From Nodularia sphaerocarpa UHCC 0038 (GTDB taxonomy: Bacteria; Cyanobacteriota; Cyanobacteriia; Cyanobacteriales; Nostocaceae), in the NCBI RefSeq assembly GCF_022376295.1, contig NZ_CP060140.1, forward strand, positions 1 to 64,000: DNA of 64,000 bases, written 5' to 3'. The notes beneath the pieces are model-generated. The model was not told the DNA's origin and did not search any database. It worked only from the letters and a program-made list of their open reading frames with translations. The position numbers and the translations under genes are program-made. Within the stretch, counting starts at the first letter, position 1, and every line of letters starts with the position of its first letter. This document shows positions 54,885-63,287 of this stretch, one piece after another.

Positions 54885-55444
54885 TTGTACAAATGCTCTT
54901 GATGAATATAAGCGACAATTGGGGGAGTAAGGGCTTGAGTATCTCCATGTTCACGATAGGCGGTGGAAGAAACATCGATACCAGTTAAACTAGCGATCGC
55001 AATCTTCCCGCCCAGATTTTGCACCGCCTCCAAGCTATACTCATCTATGGCATATCCTGGTCGTGGCACAACGAGGAGTTGCACCTGCTGTAACAAATCT
55101 TCAATGCGATACCAGCGCGGTAACTGATGCAATAAATCAGAACCAATCACCAAAGTAAACTCAGCATCCTCACCCCAGCGAGACTTAGCTTTTTCCAGAG
55201 TTTCCAGAGTTCTGAAACTACTCAAATCCTGTTCCAAAGCAATATTCTGCCGTGGCGTATCAATATCCGTAATCAACAATTGCAGCATAGCCGCCCGATG
55301 TGACAAAGGTGTTTGATGAGACTTAAAAGGATTATCAGCCGCCCAAACTGCCACCCAATCATAACACTCAGATAACCATCTGAGAATTTTTTGATGTCCA
55401 GCCGTCGGCGGGTCAGCACTAGTACCAAACAAAGCAATTCTCAT
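54845..55444 (-). CDS. nadD: Nicotinate-nucleotide adenylyltransferase
   Basis: NadD adenylates nicotinate mononucleotide to deamido-NAD+. The 199-residue protein starts IALFGTSADPPTAGHQKIL, the nucleotidyltransferase signature with an HxGH-like TAGH, and has VIGSDLLHQLPRW and a C-terminal ISSTAYRE-like segment (VSSTAYREHG). The start ATG overlaps the pncB stop (ATGA) and the stop overlaps the Nudix start, so the three genes form a tight operon. Confidence 0.9.
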   Translation of the reverse strand: MRIALFGTSADPPTAGHQKILRWLSECYDWVAVWAADNPFKSHQTPLSHRAAMLQLLITDIDTPRQNIALEQDLSSFRTLETLEKAKSRWGEDAEFTLVIGSDLLHQLPRWYRIEDLLQQVQLLVVPRPGYAIDEYSLEAVQNLGGKIAIASLTGIDVSSTAYREHGDTQALTPPIVAYIHQEHLYKCQDATTKSYQFH

Positions 55445-56847
55445 CTCTGTGTCCTCTCTACGAGACGCTGCGCGAACTGCGCCTCTGCGGTTCGATTCTT
55501 CGTCTTCAAAATCAACTGCTGCAACGGGGCTGAAATCTCCATCTCCACCCCCACCGGATCATGCAAACGGCGAGTTTCCTGGGGTAAACTAGCCACAGTA
55601 GCCGCAGTTCGTTGGCGAATCTCCGGTAAACTTTCCTGCGGATGCAAGCGTTCACCATTCTTGACTACCAACTGCAACAAAGGTGATCCCAAGACATTGC
55701 TTTCATCTACCAATGCCAACTGATCAACTTTTACCTGACCTCCCGTAAACGAGCGAAAAATTTGCTTGCGTCCGGGATAAGTCACCTTGCTAGTAGACTG
55801 TTTCATCACCGGGATCCCATCGATTTCCACGAGTTTATAAACGCCATTTACAGGCGAACCCGTAACCAATCGAGTTCCCAACCCATAGCCATCGATTTGA
55901 GCATCAGCAGCCTTGAGTCTAGCAATTTCCCATTCATCCAAATCGCCGCTAGCAAAAATTGATACATTTGGCAGAAGCGATCGCACTTGTTTTGACAAAG
56001 TAACCAAATCTCCAGAATCCAACCTCACCCCAGTTAATTCCATTTCGCCAGCATTGACTTTAGTCGCTAACTGCTGTGCCGCAGCGATAGTATCATAAGT
56101 ATCAATCAACAATGGCGCGCCCGGAAAATACCGATGGAAAGCAGTAAAAGCCTGCTCTTCACTACCTGTCATTGCTGAAAGTGCCATAACTAAAGCGTGA
56201 GCCATCGTACCACTTGGTTGTTCTCCCAGTTGTAACGCTGCTAACACATTAGAAGTAGAATCCAAACCCCCAGCCAAACCAGCCCGCGCCGCCCACAAAG
56301 AAGCTTGGGGACTAAACGCCCTTCTAGTACCAAATTCTAAAAGTGTCGCTGATTCCCCCGCAACATCCCGCACACGTGCAGCCCTCGTAGCAATTAAAGT
56401 TTGATAATTAATCGTATTCAGTAAATAAGTTTCTATTAGTTGTGCTTGCCAAAGAGGTGCTTCCACCCGCAATAATGGCTGATTAGCAAATATGGCTGTT
56501 CCTTCCGGTACAGCCCAGACATCACCTGTAAAACAGCCCGTAGCTAAAAGTGACCAAAAGCTTTCGGTTGCATGAGCAAAAATTCCCGTTCCCTGTAAAG
56601 CCGTTATCTGTTGAGGGTTAAAGCGAAAGTTTGCCAAATATTGCAAAACCTGCTCTAGCCCCATAGCGATTAAATAGCCAAAATTTTCTGGTAAGCGTCT
56701 GACAAATAATTCAAAGCTAGCCCGTCGTTGTTCTACACCTTCACCTGCATAACAAGCTGCCATTGTTAGCTGATAAAGGTCAGTTAGCAGGCTGTAATCA
56801 GCCCCACACAGAGTCAGTTCTCCGTCCCAGTCTGGAAAAGTTGCCAT
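55441..56847 (-). CDS. pncB: Nicotinate phosphoribosyltransferase
   Basis: PncB salvages nicotinate with PRPP to nicotinate mononucleotide. The 468-residue protein has N-terminal DYSLLTDLYQLTMAACYAGE, central FGTRRAFSPQASLWAARAGL and GVRLDSGDLVTLSKQVR, all typical of the family. The last 17 or so residues are encoded by a dispersed repeat and have no family counterpart. The repeat also creates the ATGA overlap with nadD. A near-palindrome at 56878-56898 lies 31 bases upstream of the start. Confidence 0.93.
   Translation of the reverse strand: MATFPDWDGELTLCGADYSLLTDLYQLTMAACYAGEGVEQRRASFELFVRRLPENFGYLIAMGLEQVLQYLANFRFNPQQITALQGTGIFAHATESFWSLLATGCFTGDVWAVPEGTAIFANQPLLRVEAPLWQAQLIETYLLNTINYQTLIATRAARVRDVAGESATLLEFGTRRAFSPQASLWAARAGLAGGLDSTSNVLAALQLGEQPSGTMAHALVMALSAMTGSEEQAFTAFHRYFPGAPLLIDTYDTIAAAQQLATKVNAGEMELTGVRLDSGDLVTLSKQVRSLLPNVSIFASGDLDEWEIARLKAADAQIDGYGLGTRLVTGSPVNGVYKLVEIDGIPVMKQSTSKVTYPGRKQIFRSFTGGQVKVDQLALVDESNVLGSPLLQLVVKNGERLHPQESLPEIRQRTAATVASLPQETRRLHDPVGVEMEISAPLQQLILKTKNRTAEAQFAQRLVERTQR
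55445..55492. repeat. Dispersed repeat forming the 3' end of pncB
   Basis: CTCTGTGTCCTCTCTACGAG through CGCGAACTGCGCCTCTGCGG matches the intergenic copy at 49352-49400. Here it encodes the last about 17 residues of PncB (RTAEAQFAQRLVERTQR) and ends directly at the start of nadD. Confidence 0.85.
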
Positions 56848-56877
56848 CGAAGCGTCCTTAGAAGAATGCTACTTTTA

Positions 56878-56898
56878 TTATGGTAGATTTTACTATAA
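56878..56898. promoter_or_regulatory. Candidate NrtR-type operator upstream of pncB
   Basis: TTATGGTA (56878-56885) and TACTATAA (56891-56898) form an inverted repeat with seven of eight matching positions around a five-base spacer. It lies 31 bases upstream of the pncB start codon, within the promoter area. Its link to the Nudix regulator is an inference from position and symmetry only. Confidence 0.5.
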
Positions 56899-57226
56899 AT
56901 AATGTCAACTCTAAAACCCATAAACTCATAAAATGCCGTCATCCAGGATAAATAAAACAGCTTAATCCTAAGATACACAATTATTTAATATATTGTAATA
57001 GTAAATTTTAACAATATTGATAGACAAAATTTTGCTGCCATGAGAGGATGATGAATAATTTAGAATAGAAAGTAAAACTTAGACTGACGCATCAGATAAA
57101 GTATTGCAAAGATACCAAAAGAATTATTGCAGATGTTTTCAATATATTGAGATTTCAACCTACTTGAGAAGATCAGAAATAGAGTAGGGAAATAACAATC
57201 AACGCGACTCAAAAAAGGAGTCTTAT

Positions 57227-57379
57227 ATGGCTATTTCAAAAATATTTGATAGCATAATGCAGTATATTTCAGAAGCTGTAATGCGAATTTTTAGCCCTAC
57301 TGATGATGCTTATCCGATGATTGGTGTGCAGCCATTTACAGGCGAACCTTATAAAGGAAGCACAGCCAACGGTTGGTAG
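57227..57379 (+). CDS. Small conserved-looking protein of 50 residues
   Basis: A short frame has a strong AGGAG seven bases before its ATG. It reads MAISKIFDSIMQYISEAVMR, then FSPTDDAYPMIGVQPFTGEP and YKGSTANGW. The amphipathic N-terminal helix followed by a Pro/Gly-rich tail looks like a designed small protein, not random sequence. I recall similar cyanobacterial small proteins with a YPxxGVQPF-xGxPY tail but cannot name a function. A terminator follows at 57410-57436. The 379 bases upstream (56848-57226) contain no other gene. Confidence 0.7.
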   Translation: MAISKIFDSIMQYISEAVMRIFSPTDDAYPMIGVQPFTGEPYKGSTANGW

Positions 57380-57409
57380 TTACGGAAATTTTACCCAAAT
57401 GATTCCCAA

Positions 57410-57436
57410 CCCCCTCCGGTGCAAGCAAGGAGGGGG
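57410..57436. terminator. Bidirectional terminator hairpin between the small gene and ubiD
   Basis: CCCCCTCC (57410-57417) pairs with GGAGGGGG (57429-57436) with an 11-base loop. It sits 30 bases after the small gene's stop and 17 bases beyond the stop of the convergent ubiD-family gene, so it can end both transcripts. Confidence 0.7.
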
Positions 57437-57453
57437 CTAAGAATGGATAATTT

Positions 57454-58962
57454 CTATCGCATATCGTAACCGAACAAATTCGGATCGACTTCTCCTAACT
57501 TTAAATCTGCTAAACCATACTCAGCCCATCGTTTGTCTACCATCGCTGCTATATCTGGATCTGATTCTAAGGGCGAACCCCATTCATGATCGGTTTCTGG
57601 TGGAATCTTTGTCGTCGCATCAATTCCCATCCGTCCACCTAAACCAATTTTCTCACTAGCAAAATCTAAGGTGTCAAAGGGTGTGTTGGGCAAAATAAAT
57701 ACATCCCTAGAGGGGTCAACTTTGGAACTAATCGCCCACACTACTTGACGCGGATCACGAATATTGATGTCTTTATCGACGACAATCACAAATTTGGTGT
57801 AGGTAAATTGGGGTAAGGCACTCCAAAAGGCTAAAGCAGCCCTTCGTGCTTGTCCCGGATATGCTTTATCAATGGAAATAATCGCGGCTTTGTAACTCAA
57901 AGCTTCCATTGGTAAGAAGAAATCAACAATTTCGGAGACTTGTTGCCGTAGAATAGGAGTGTAAATGCGATTGAGTGCGATCGCCATCATCGCTTCTTCT
58001 TTCGGTGGACGACCGCTAAATGTGGTTAAATAAATTGGATCTTTGCGGTGTGTCATACACCCGAAGCGCACCAATGGCGAATCTTCCACACCACCGTAAT
58101 AACCCATGTGATCACCAAAAGGACCATCTGGTAACACTTCCCCTGGTGTGATTGTTCCTTCTAAAACAAACTCAGAATCGGCGGGAACTTCCAAATCAAC
58201 AGTTTTACACTTGGCTAAATTCACACCGGAACCACCATAAAGTCCAGCAAATAACCATTCTGATAAATCTACAGGAATGGGAGTCGCAGCTGCCATGATA
58301 ATTAAAGGATCTACACCCAGGGCGATCGCCACTTCTAACTTTTTACCACGTTCAGCAGCCTTGCGTAAATGTCTCGCCCCACCGCGCACAGATAACCAGT
58401 GAACAGTCATCGTATTTTTCGATTGCAGTTGTAAGCGATACACACCCACATTAGGCGTACCCGTCTCACAATCCTTAGTAATTACTAAACCCAGAGTGAT
58501 AATCTTACCAGCATCATTAATATAAGGACGAATCAAGGGCAATTTATTTAAATCTAAATCATCGCCTTGAATTACCACTTGCTGACAAGCTGGGAAAAAA
58601 TCTCGTCCTGGTTTAGCCTTCACCACATCAAACAGCACCTTCCCAAAATCTATAGCTTGGGAAATCTTCTTTGGTGGTTTTGGTTGTTGGAGCATACCCA
58701 GCTTTTTACCCAGAGTTTCCAACTCCTCTGGACGCTCCATATTCATTGCCCAGCATATCCTTTCCACCGTTCCCATCAAATTGATCGCCACCGGGAACGA
58801 AGCACCTTTGACATTTTCAAACAGTAACCCTGGTCCACCTTGTTGCAGCATCCGGTTGCAAATTTCAGCAATTTCAAACTCTGGGTCAACCAAAGCCGAA
58901 ATTCTCTTTAATTGTCCTCGTTCTTCCAGAATTTTGATGAATCCCCGTAAGTCTCTTGCCAT
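57454..58962 (-). CDS. UbiD-family decarboxylase
   Basis: UbiD enzymes use prenylated FMN to decarboxylate aromatic acids. The 502-residue protein starts MARDLRGFIKILEERGQLKR and contains GVYRLQLQSKNTMTVHWLSV, FGDHMGYYGGVEDSP and SSKVDPSRDVFILPNTPFD, all characteristic. In cyanobacteria the likely role is the 4-hydroxybenzoate-type decarboxylation in plastoquinone synthesis. No ubiX gene is adjacent. The length is normal. Confidence 0.93.
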   Translation of the reverse strand: MARDLRGFIKILEERGQLKRISALVDPEFEIAEICNRMLQQGGPGLLFENVKGASFPVAINLMGTVERICWAMNMERPEELETLGKKLGMLQQPKPPKKISQAIDFGKVLFDVVKAKPGRDFFPACQQVVIQGDDLDLNKLPLIRPYINDAGKIITLGLVITKDCETGTPNVGVYRLQLQSKNTMTVHWLSVRGGARHLRKAAERGKKLEVAIALGVDPLIIMAAATPIPVDLSEWLFAGLYGGSGVNLAKCKTVDLEVPADSEFVLEGTITPGEVLPDGPFGDHMGYYGGVEDSPLVRFGCMTHRKDPIYLTTFSGRPPKEEAMMAIALNRIYTPILRQQVSEIVDFFLPMEALSYKAAIISIDKAYPGQARRAALAFWSALPQFTYTKFVIVVDKDINIRDPRQVVWAISSKVDPSRDVFILPNTPFDTLDFASEKIGLGGRMGIDATTKIPPETDHEWGSPLESDPDIAAMVDKRWAEYGLADLKLGEVDPNLFGYDMR

Positions 58963-59345
58963 TGTGCTAATAAATAGGAATATTGAAGAAATGTAAAGCG
59001 TTCTCTTCTATTATTCATCATTAGCCACTATTAGGCTGCCCAAGCAAACTTGTAGAACATGAAAAAAAATGTAGAAACGTTCAATCCAAACGCTCTACAA
59101 AGGTTTGCGTCTCACCTATATTGATTTTTAACGGTAAATTAACCCAGTTCAAACATGGCGATAATACATATACCCAAAAATCATAGAACTCTAGCAAAAG
59201 TCCAAGTCTTTCCGATTAAACCACAGATGTAGACAGATAAATCCCCATCAAACATCTGTGTTCATCTGTGTAGCCTACGGCAAGCCGCTAACGCGTCTAT
59301 ATCTGTGGTTCATTTTTCCTGATTCCTATTTTTGCCAGAAATCGA
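58963..59345. other. Intergenic region with CATCTGTG-type repeats
   Basis: No gene is supported in these 383 bases between the ubiD start and the pstB end. From about 59221 to 59311, copies of ACAGATG/CATCTGTG in both orientations recur. An interrupted part reads GTAGCCTACGGCAAGCCGCT. This resembles the CACAGATAAA family at 26044. It may provide a transcript-end structure for the pst genes. Confidence 0.5.
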
Positions 59346-60140
59346 TTATCCAAAACGACCATTCACATAATCTGCCGTTTTCTTCTCAGAAGGGTGATTA
59401 AAGATCACAGTTGTCTCATCAAACTCCACCAACTCGCCCAAATACATAAAACCCGTATAGTCAGAAACACGAGTTGCTTGCTGCATATTATGAGTCACAA
59501 TCAAAATCGTCACAGTTTCTTTCAATTGAGTAATTAACTCCTCAATACTAGCCGTAGCGATGGGATCTAGAGCCGAAGTAGGCTCATCAAACAGGACAAT
59601 TTCCGGGTCAGTCGCCAAAGCACGGGCGATACACAACCGTTGCTGTTGACCACCAGAAAGGTTAAAAGCTAAATCATTGAGACGATCCTTGACTTCATCC
59701 CACAAAGCTGCATTTTGCAAAGCCTGCTCGACCTTCTGATCAATAATCCCACGCCTAGATTCACCCCTCACCCTCAGACCATAAGCCACATTTTCATAAA
59801 TTGACTTCGGAAAAGGATTAGGTCTTTGAAACACCATACTAATCCGCATTCGCACCTCAATAGGGTCAACCTTACGACTGAGCAGATTAATTCCATCTGG
59901 TTCCAGAGCGATTTCCCCTTGATAGCGATTTCCCGGATAGAGGTCGTGCATCCGATTGAAACAACGTAACAGCGTAGTTTTGCCACATCCAGAAGGGCCA
60001 ATCAGAGCCGTCACCTGTTTATCAGCTACTGGCATATTAATGTCCTTCAGAGCATGGACTTTACCACCGTAGTAAAAATTCAGATAATTGACCGCCGCTT
60101 TTAGGGGTTTTTCTAGAGTTGAAGAAGCTGTTTTTACCAT
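59346..60140 (-). CDS. pstB: Phosphate ABC transporter ATP-binding protein PstB
   Basis: The 264-residue ATPase has Walker A GPSGCGKTTLLR, the signature LSGGQQQRLCIARA and Walker B ALATDPEIVLFDEPTSALDP, as in PstB, which powers high-affinity phosphate import. The open frame extends upstream into pstA by about 43 codons. The ATG at 60140 is the natural start, with a seven-base overlap with pstA. It is the last gene of pstSCAB. Confidence 0.96.
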   Translation of the reverse strand: MVKTASSTLEKPLKAAVNYLNFYYGGKVHALKDINMPVADKQVTALIGPSGCGKTTLLRCFNRMHDLYPGNRYQGEIALEPDGINLLSRKVDPIEVRMRISMVFQRPNPFPKSIYENVAYGLRVRGESRRGIIDQKVEQALQNAALWDEVKDRLNDLAFNLSGGQQQRLCIARALATDPEIVLFDEPTSALDPIATASIEELITQLKETVTILIVTHNMQQATRVSDYTGFMYLGELVEFDETTVIFNHPSEKKTADYVNGRFG

Positions 60141-61057
60141 TTTATTTTCTTGCGTAAACGATAGCGGAGATAAATTGCCACAGCGTTCATCACCAAAGTA
60201 ATGAAAATCAGAACAAGACCTGCGGCGGCGGCGTTCGCCTGAAAACTGGCTTGGGGACGAGACACCCAATCAAACATTTGAATCGGCAGAACTGTAAACG
60301 GAGCCAGTAACCAAGCAAATGAGATAAAGGGAAACTGACTATTTATCAGGGGATCTGGTAAAAAGGCGATAAATGTCAGCGCCCCAATGCTAATTAAAGG
60401 AGCAGTTTCACCAATAGCTCGCGCCAAAGCCACAATAATCCCAGTCAGAATTGTGCCTGTGGAGTAAGGTAAAACATGATCCCAAATGACTTGCCACTTA
60501 GAAGCCCCAGTAGCATAGGCAGCTTCTCGGATACTATTAGGAATGGCACGGAAAGCTTCACGAGTAGCAACAATGACCACTGGTAAAACCAACAGCGCCA
60601 AAGTCAGCCCAGCAGTTACCACACTGCGACCGAGGTTCAGCCCATAAACAAACACAGCTAAAGCTAAAAGCCCATAAATAATCGAAGGAACACCAGCTAA
60701 GTTAGTCACATTAATTTCAATTAAATCTGATACCCAGTTTTTTCGGGCATACTCTTCTAAGTAAATCCCCGATGCTATGCCAATGGGAATCGCTGTAAAA
60801 GCTGTCACCAACATTACTAGCAGTGTCCCTACCCAGGCTGAGAGAATACCTGCTTGTTCAGCTTTGCGACTAGGAAAGGAAGTCAAAAATTGCCAAGAAA
60901 TACGCGGAAAACCGTCATTGAGCAAATCCCATAACAATGCTGACAAAGTGACAATAGCAATCACCATTGACAATAAGCCGATGATCCCGAAAATATATTC
61001 TGAGCGCTTGTTATGGGTAATGGTTTTGCGAACTTCTTGAAGATTTATAGTTGTCAT
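60134..61057 (-). CDS. pstA: Phosphate ABC transporter permease PstA
   Basis: This 307-residue inner-membrane permease has about six hydrophobic segments and the EAA-type loop REAAYATGASKWQVIWDHVLP. It pairs with PstC to form the phosphate channel. The frame extends to 61099, but the ATG at 61057 lies one base after the pstC stop codon and gives MTTINLQEVRK. Confidence 0.95.
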   Translation of the reverse strand: MTTINLQEVRKTITHNKRSEYIFGIIGLLSMVIAIVTLSALLWDLLNDGFPRISWQFLTSFPSRKAEQAGILSAWVGTLLVMLVTAFTAIPIGIASGIYLEEYARKNWVSDLIEINVTNLAGVPSIIYGLLALAVFVYGLNLGRSVVTAGLTLALLVLPVVIVATREAFRAIPNSIREAAYATGASKWQVIWDHVLPYSTGTILTGIIVALARAIGETAPLISIGALTFIAFLPDPLINSQFPFISFAWLLAPFTVLPIQMFDWVSRPQASFQANAAAAGLVLIFITLVMNAVAIYLRYRLRKKIKW

Positions 61058-61058
61058 A

Positions 61059-61973
61059 TCAATAAATCTCCCGGTAGCGCTTACTGAGGAAATGACCAAT
61101 GATGTTGAACACCAAAGTTATCAGCACTAAAGTCAGTCCCACAGCAAAAATTGTCTGGTATTCTAAGCTGCCATGTGGTAAGTCACCGAGACTTACTGAT
61201 ACTATGTAGGCAGTCATGGTGGCTGCTGGTTCCATTGGGTTGAGGGTAAAATTTGGTTGTCCCCCCGCAGCGATCGCCACTACCATAGTTTCCCCAGCTG
61301 CACGAGAAATTCCTAAAATATAAGCTGCTGATATCCCAGAAATTGAAGCTGGTAATACCACTCGCAAAGCTGTTTGTAAGCGAGTAGCCCCAGTTGCATA
61401 AGAACCTTCTCGCAGATTTGCCGGTACTGCACGCATCGCATCTTCACTCAGAGAACTGACATAGGGAATAATCATAATCCCGATGACTAGCCCTGCACCC
61501 AACATATTAAAACCAGGCAATTCTGGCAGAATTTTCTGTAATAAGGGTGTAACAAATAAGAATGCAAAATAACCATAGACTACTGTAGGAATACCCGCTA
61601 ATAGTTCTAAAGCTGGTTTGATGATTTCCCGGACTAGAGGTTTGGCAAATTCACTGAGGTAAATAGCAATAATCGTACCTAGTGGTACGGCTACTGATAA
61701 AGCCACTAATGTAGTCACTAAAGTTCCTGAAACTAGAGGCCAAATTCCATAGTGTTTCTCGTCGAACAAAGGTGTCCACTGGGTAGATGTGATAAATTCC
61801 CACAAAGACACTTGTTGAAAAAATAATACAGACTCGTAAACCAAGACACCGAGAATGGCTACTGTAGTTGCTACAGAAGAAAGTGCTGCGAGAAACAAGA
61901 TTGATTCAATTACCCGTTCTTGTAAATCGCGCACTAACTTTGGAGAAAACTGAGTTCGTTTTGCAATATTCAT
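61059..61973 (-). CDS. pstC: Phosphate ABC transporter permease PstC
   Basis: The 304-residue permease has about six hydrophobic segments and the loop REGSYATGATRLQTALRVVLP, matching the PstA loop in pattern. Together with PstA it forms the transmembrane path. The frame opens at a TTG at 61994; the ATG at 61973 (MNIAKRTQFSP) is preferred. A hairpin at 62044-62072 separates it from pstS. Confidence 0.95.
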   Translation of the reverse strand: MNIAKRTQFSPKLVRDLQERVIESILFLAALSSVATTVAILGVLVYESVLFFQQVSLWEFITSTQWTPLFDEKHYGIWPLVSGTLVTTLVALSVAVPLGTIIAIYLSEFAKPLVREIIKPALELLAGIPTVVYGYFAFLFVTPLLQKILPELPGFNMLGAGLVIGIMIIPYVSSLSEDAMRAVPANLREGSYATGATRLQTALRVVLPASISGISAAYILGISRAAGETMVVAIAAGGQPNFTLNPMEPAATMTAYIVSVSLGDLPHGSLEYQTIFAVGLTLVLITLVFNIIGHFLSKRYREIY

Positions 61974-62043
61974 GTTAGAGATGTGTAGACCCAAAGGAGT
62001 TGGTCGCCAGACATCCCTCCTGAGTTATGATCGACTTTAATAT

Positions 62044-62072
62044 CCAAAGAGAAGTAAAATACCTCTCTTTGG
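62044..62072 (-). terminator. Hairpin between pstS and pstC (attenuator-like)
   Basis: CCAAAGAGA (62044-62052) pairs with TCTCTTTGG (62064-62072), with an 11-base loop. On the transcribed strand it follows the pstS stop by 36 bases. It lacks a long U tract. Such a structure would let pstS mRNA accumulate above the permease genes, as binding proteins usually need. Confidence 0.6.
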
Positions 62073-62107
62073 TGAGTTGTGAAGAAATTCAAAGTTGAAA
62101 ATTAAGA

Positions 62108-63121
62108 CTATTCTTTGGCATCACGGCTGATTAAATCTTCTATCTTCAGCCCAACTGCTTCTTTACCACCAAATATGCTACCATAGCGCTTTTTATTGAA
62201 GTGGCCCAGGGCGGTAGTGTAAGCTGATGCTGGCAAGGATACATATCTTACTTCCTTGACTAACTTAGCTGCATTCTTCATGTAAAAGTCAACAAACTGT
62301 TTCACCTCTGGTTTATCAATAGCCTTGGAACTAACATAGATAAAAATAGGGCGGGATAAAGGGTTATAAGTGCCATTTTTCACCGTCGCTTCCGAAGGGC
62401 TGACACCATTAACTGATACCGCCTTCAGCTTTTTGTTGTTTTCTGCGTAGTATGCATAACCAAAGTAACCAAGAGCGTTCTTATCACTGGATACACCTTG
62501 AACTAATACGTTGTCATCTTCACTCGCAGTAAAATCACCACGGCTAGATTTAGATTTGCCAACAATAGCTTCGGTGAAGTAGTCAAAGGTTCCAGAGTTA
62601 GTTCCAGCCCCAAATAGTTTCATTGGTGCATTAGGAAAGCCGCTACGGACTTGATTCCAGTTATTGATTTTACCCTGCGCTCCTGGTTCCCAAATTTTCT
62701 TGAGTTCTGCTACTGTCAGGTTTTTCGCCCAAGTATTCTGGGGATTAACCACAACAGTTAAAGCATCATAAGCTACAGGCAATTCGATATAGCGAATACC
62801 AGCCGCTTTACATTCATCAATTTCTTTTTGTAGAATGGGGCGCGAAGCATTGGATATGTCTGTTTCACCCCGACAGAACTTTTTGAAGCCCCCACCAGTA
62901 CCGGAAACACCTACCGTAACCCTCACTTTGCCTTTTTGAGCCTTTTGAAATTCTTCTGCTACTGCTTCAGTAACTGGGAAAACGGTACTAGAACCATCAA
63001 TTTGGACAGTTTTGACGCTTTGGGACTGAACTGCGGATATTGATATGCCTAAAGTAGCGGTTACTAAAGAAACTACACTCAATACTTTCCAGCTATGAAG
63101 CTTAAAGTTGATCCTATTCAT
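62108..63121 (-). CDS. pstS: Periplasmic phosphate-binding protein PstS
   Basis: The 337-residue protein has a signal peptide (WKVLSVVSLVTATLGISISA) and a mature part beginning VQIDGSSTVFPVTEAVAEEF, the classical PstS phosphate-site loop. GVSGTGGGFKKFCRGETDI and GAGTNSGTFDYF also contact phosphate in the family. The frame extends to 63163, but the ATG at 63121 has AGGAG eight bases upstream. It is the first gene of the pst run with a PHO-box-like array upstream. Confidence 0.95.
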   Translation of the reverse strand: MNRINFKLHSWKVLSVVSLVTATLGISISAVQSQSVKTVQIDGSSTVFPVTEAVAEEFQKAQKGKVRVTVGVSGTGGGFKKFCRGETDISNASRPILQKEIDECKAAGIRYIELPVAYDALTVVVNPQNTWAKNLTVAELKKIWEPGAQGKINNWNQVRSGFPNAPMKLFGAGTNSGTFDYFTEAIVGKSKSSRGDFTASEDDNVLVQGVSSDKNALGYFGYAYYAENNKKLKAVSVNGVSPSEATVKNGTYNPLSRPIFIYVSSKAIDKPEVKQFVDFYMKNAAKLVKEVRYVSLPASAYTTALGHFNKKRYGSIFGGKEAVGLKIEDLISRDAKE

Positions 63122-63244
63122 CAAAAAACTCCTAATTGTTTGCAAATAAAATTTGCGCCTCATCGCTTCTAAGGCACAATAGTTTTATTAGGTTAAAAAT
63201 TTAGTGAATATCAAAAATAGTCACTGTTAGAAAAATGACATAAC

Positions 63245-63287
63245 AAGTTAATGTTTAGGTTAATTTTTGGTTAAAATAAGTTTAATT
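63245..63287 (-). promoter_or_regulatory. PHO-box-like array upstream of pstS
   Basis: On the minus strand four TTAA-centred units (TTAAACTT, TTAACCAA, TTAACCTA, ATTAACTT) recur at 11-12 base intervals. This is the arrangement of cyanobacterial PHO boxes bound by SphR/PhoB, which are eight-base direct repeats with three-base spacers. The array lies about 125-165 bases upstream of the pstS start. The binding regulator is not encoded in the window. Confidence 0.72.

Noticed and set aside
57106..57122. NtcA-type site GTATTGCAAAGATAC upstream of the small gene
   Set aside because: The spacer between GTA and TAC is nine bases instead of eight, so it does not fit the NtcA consensus.
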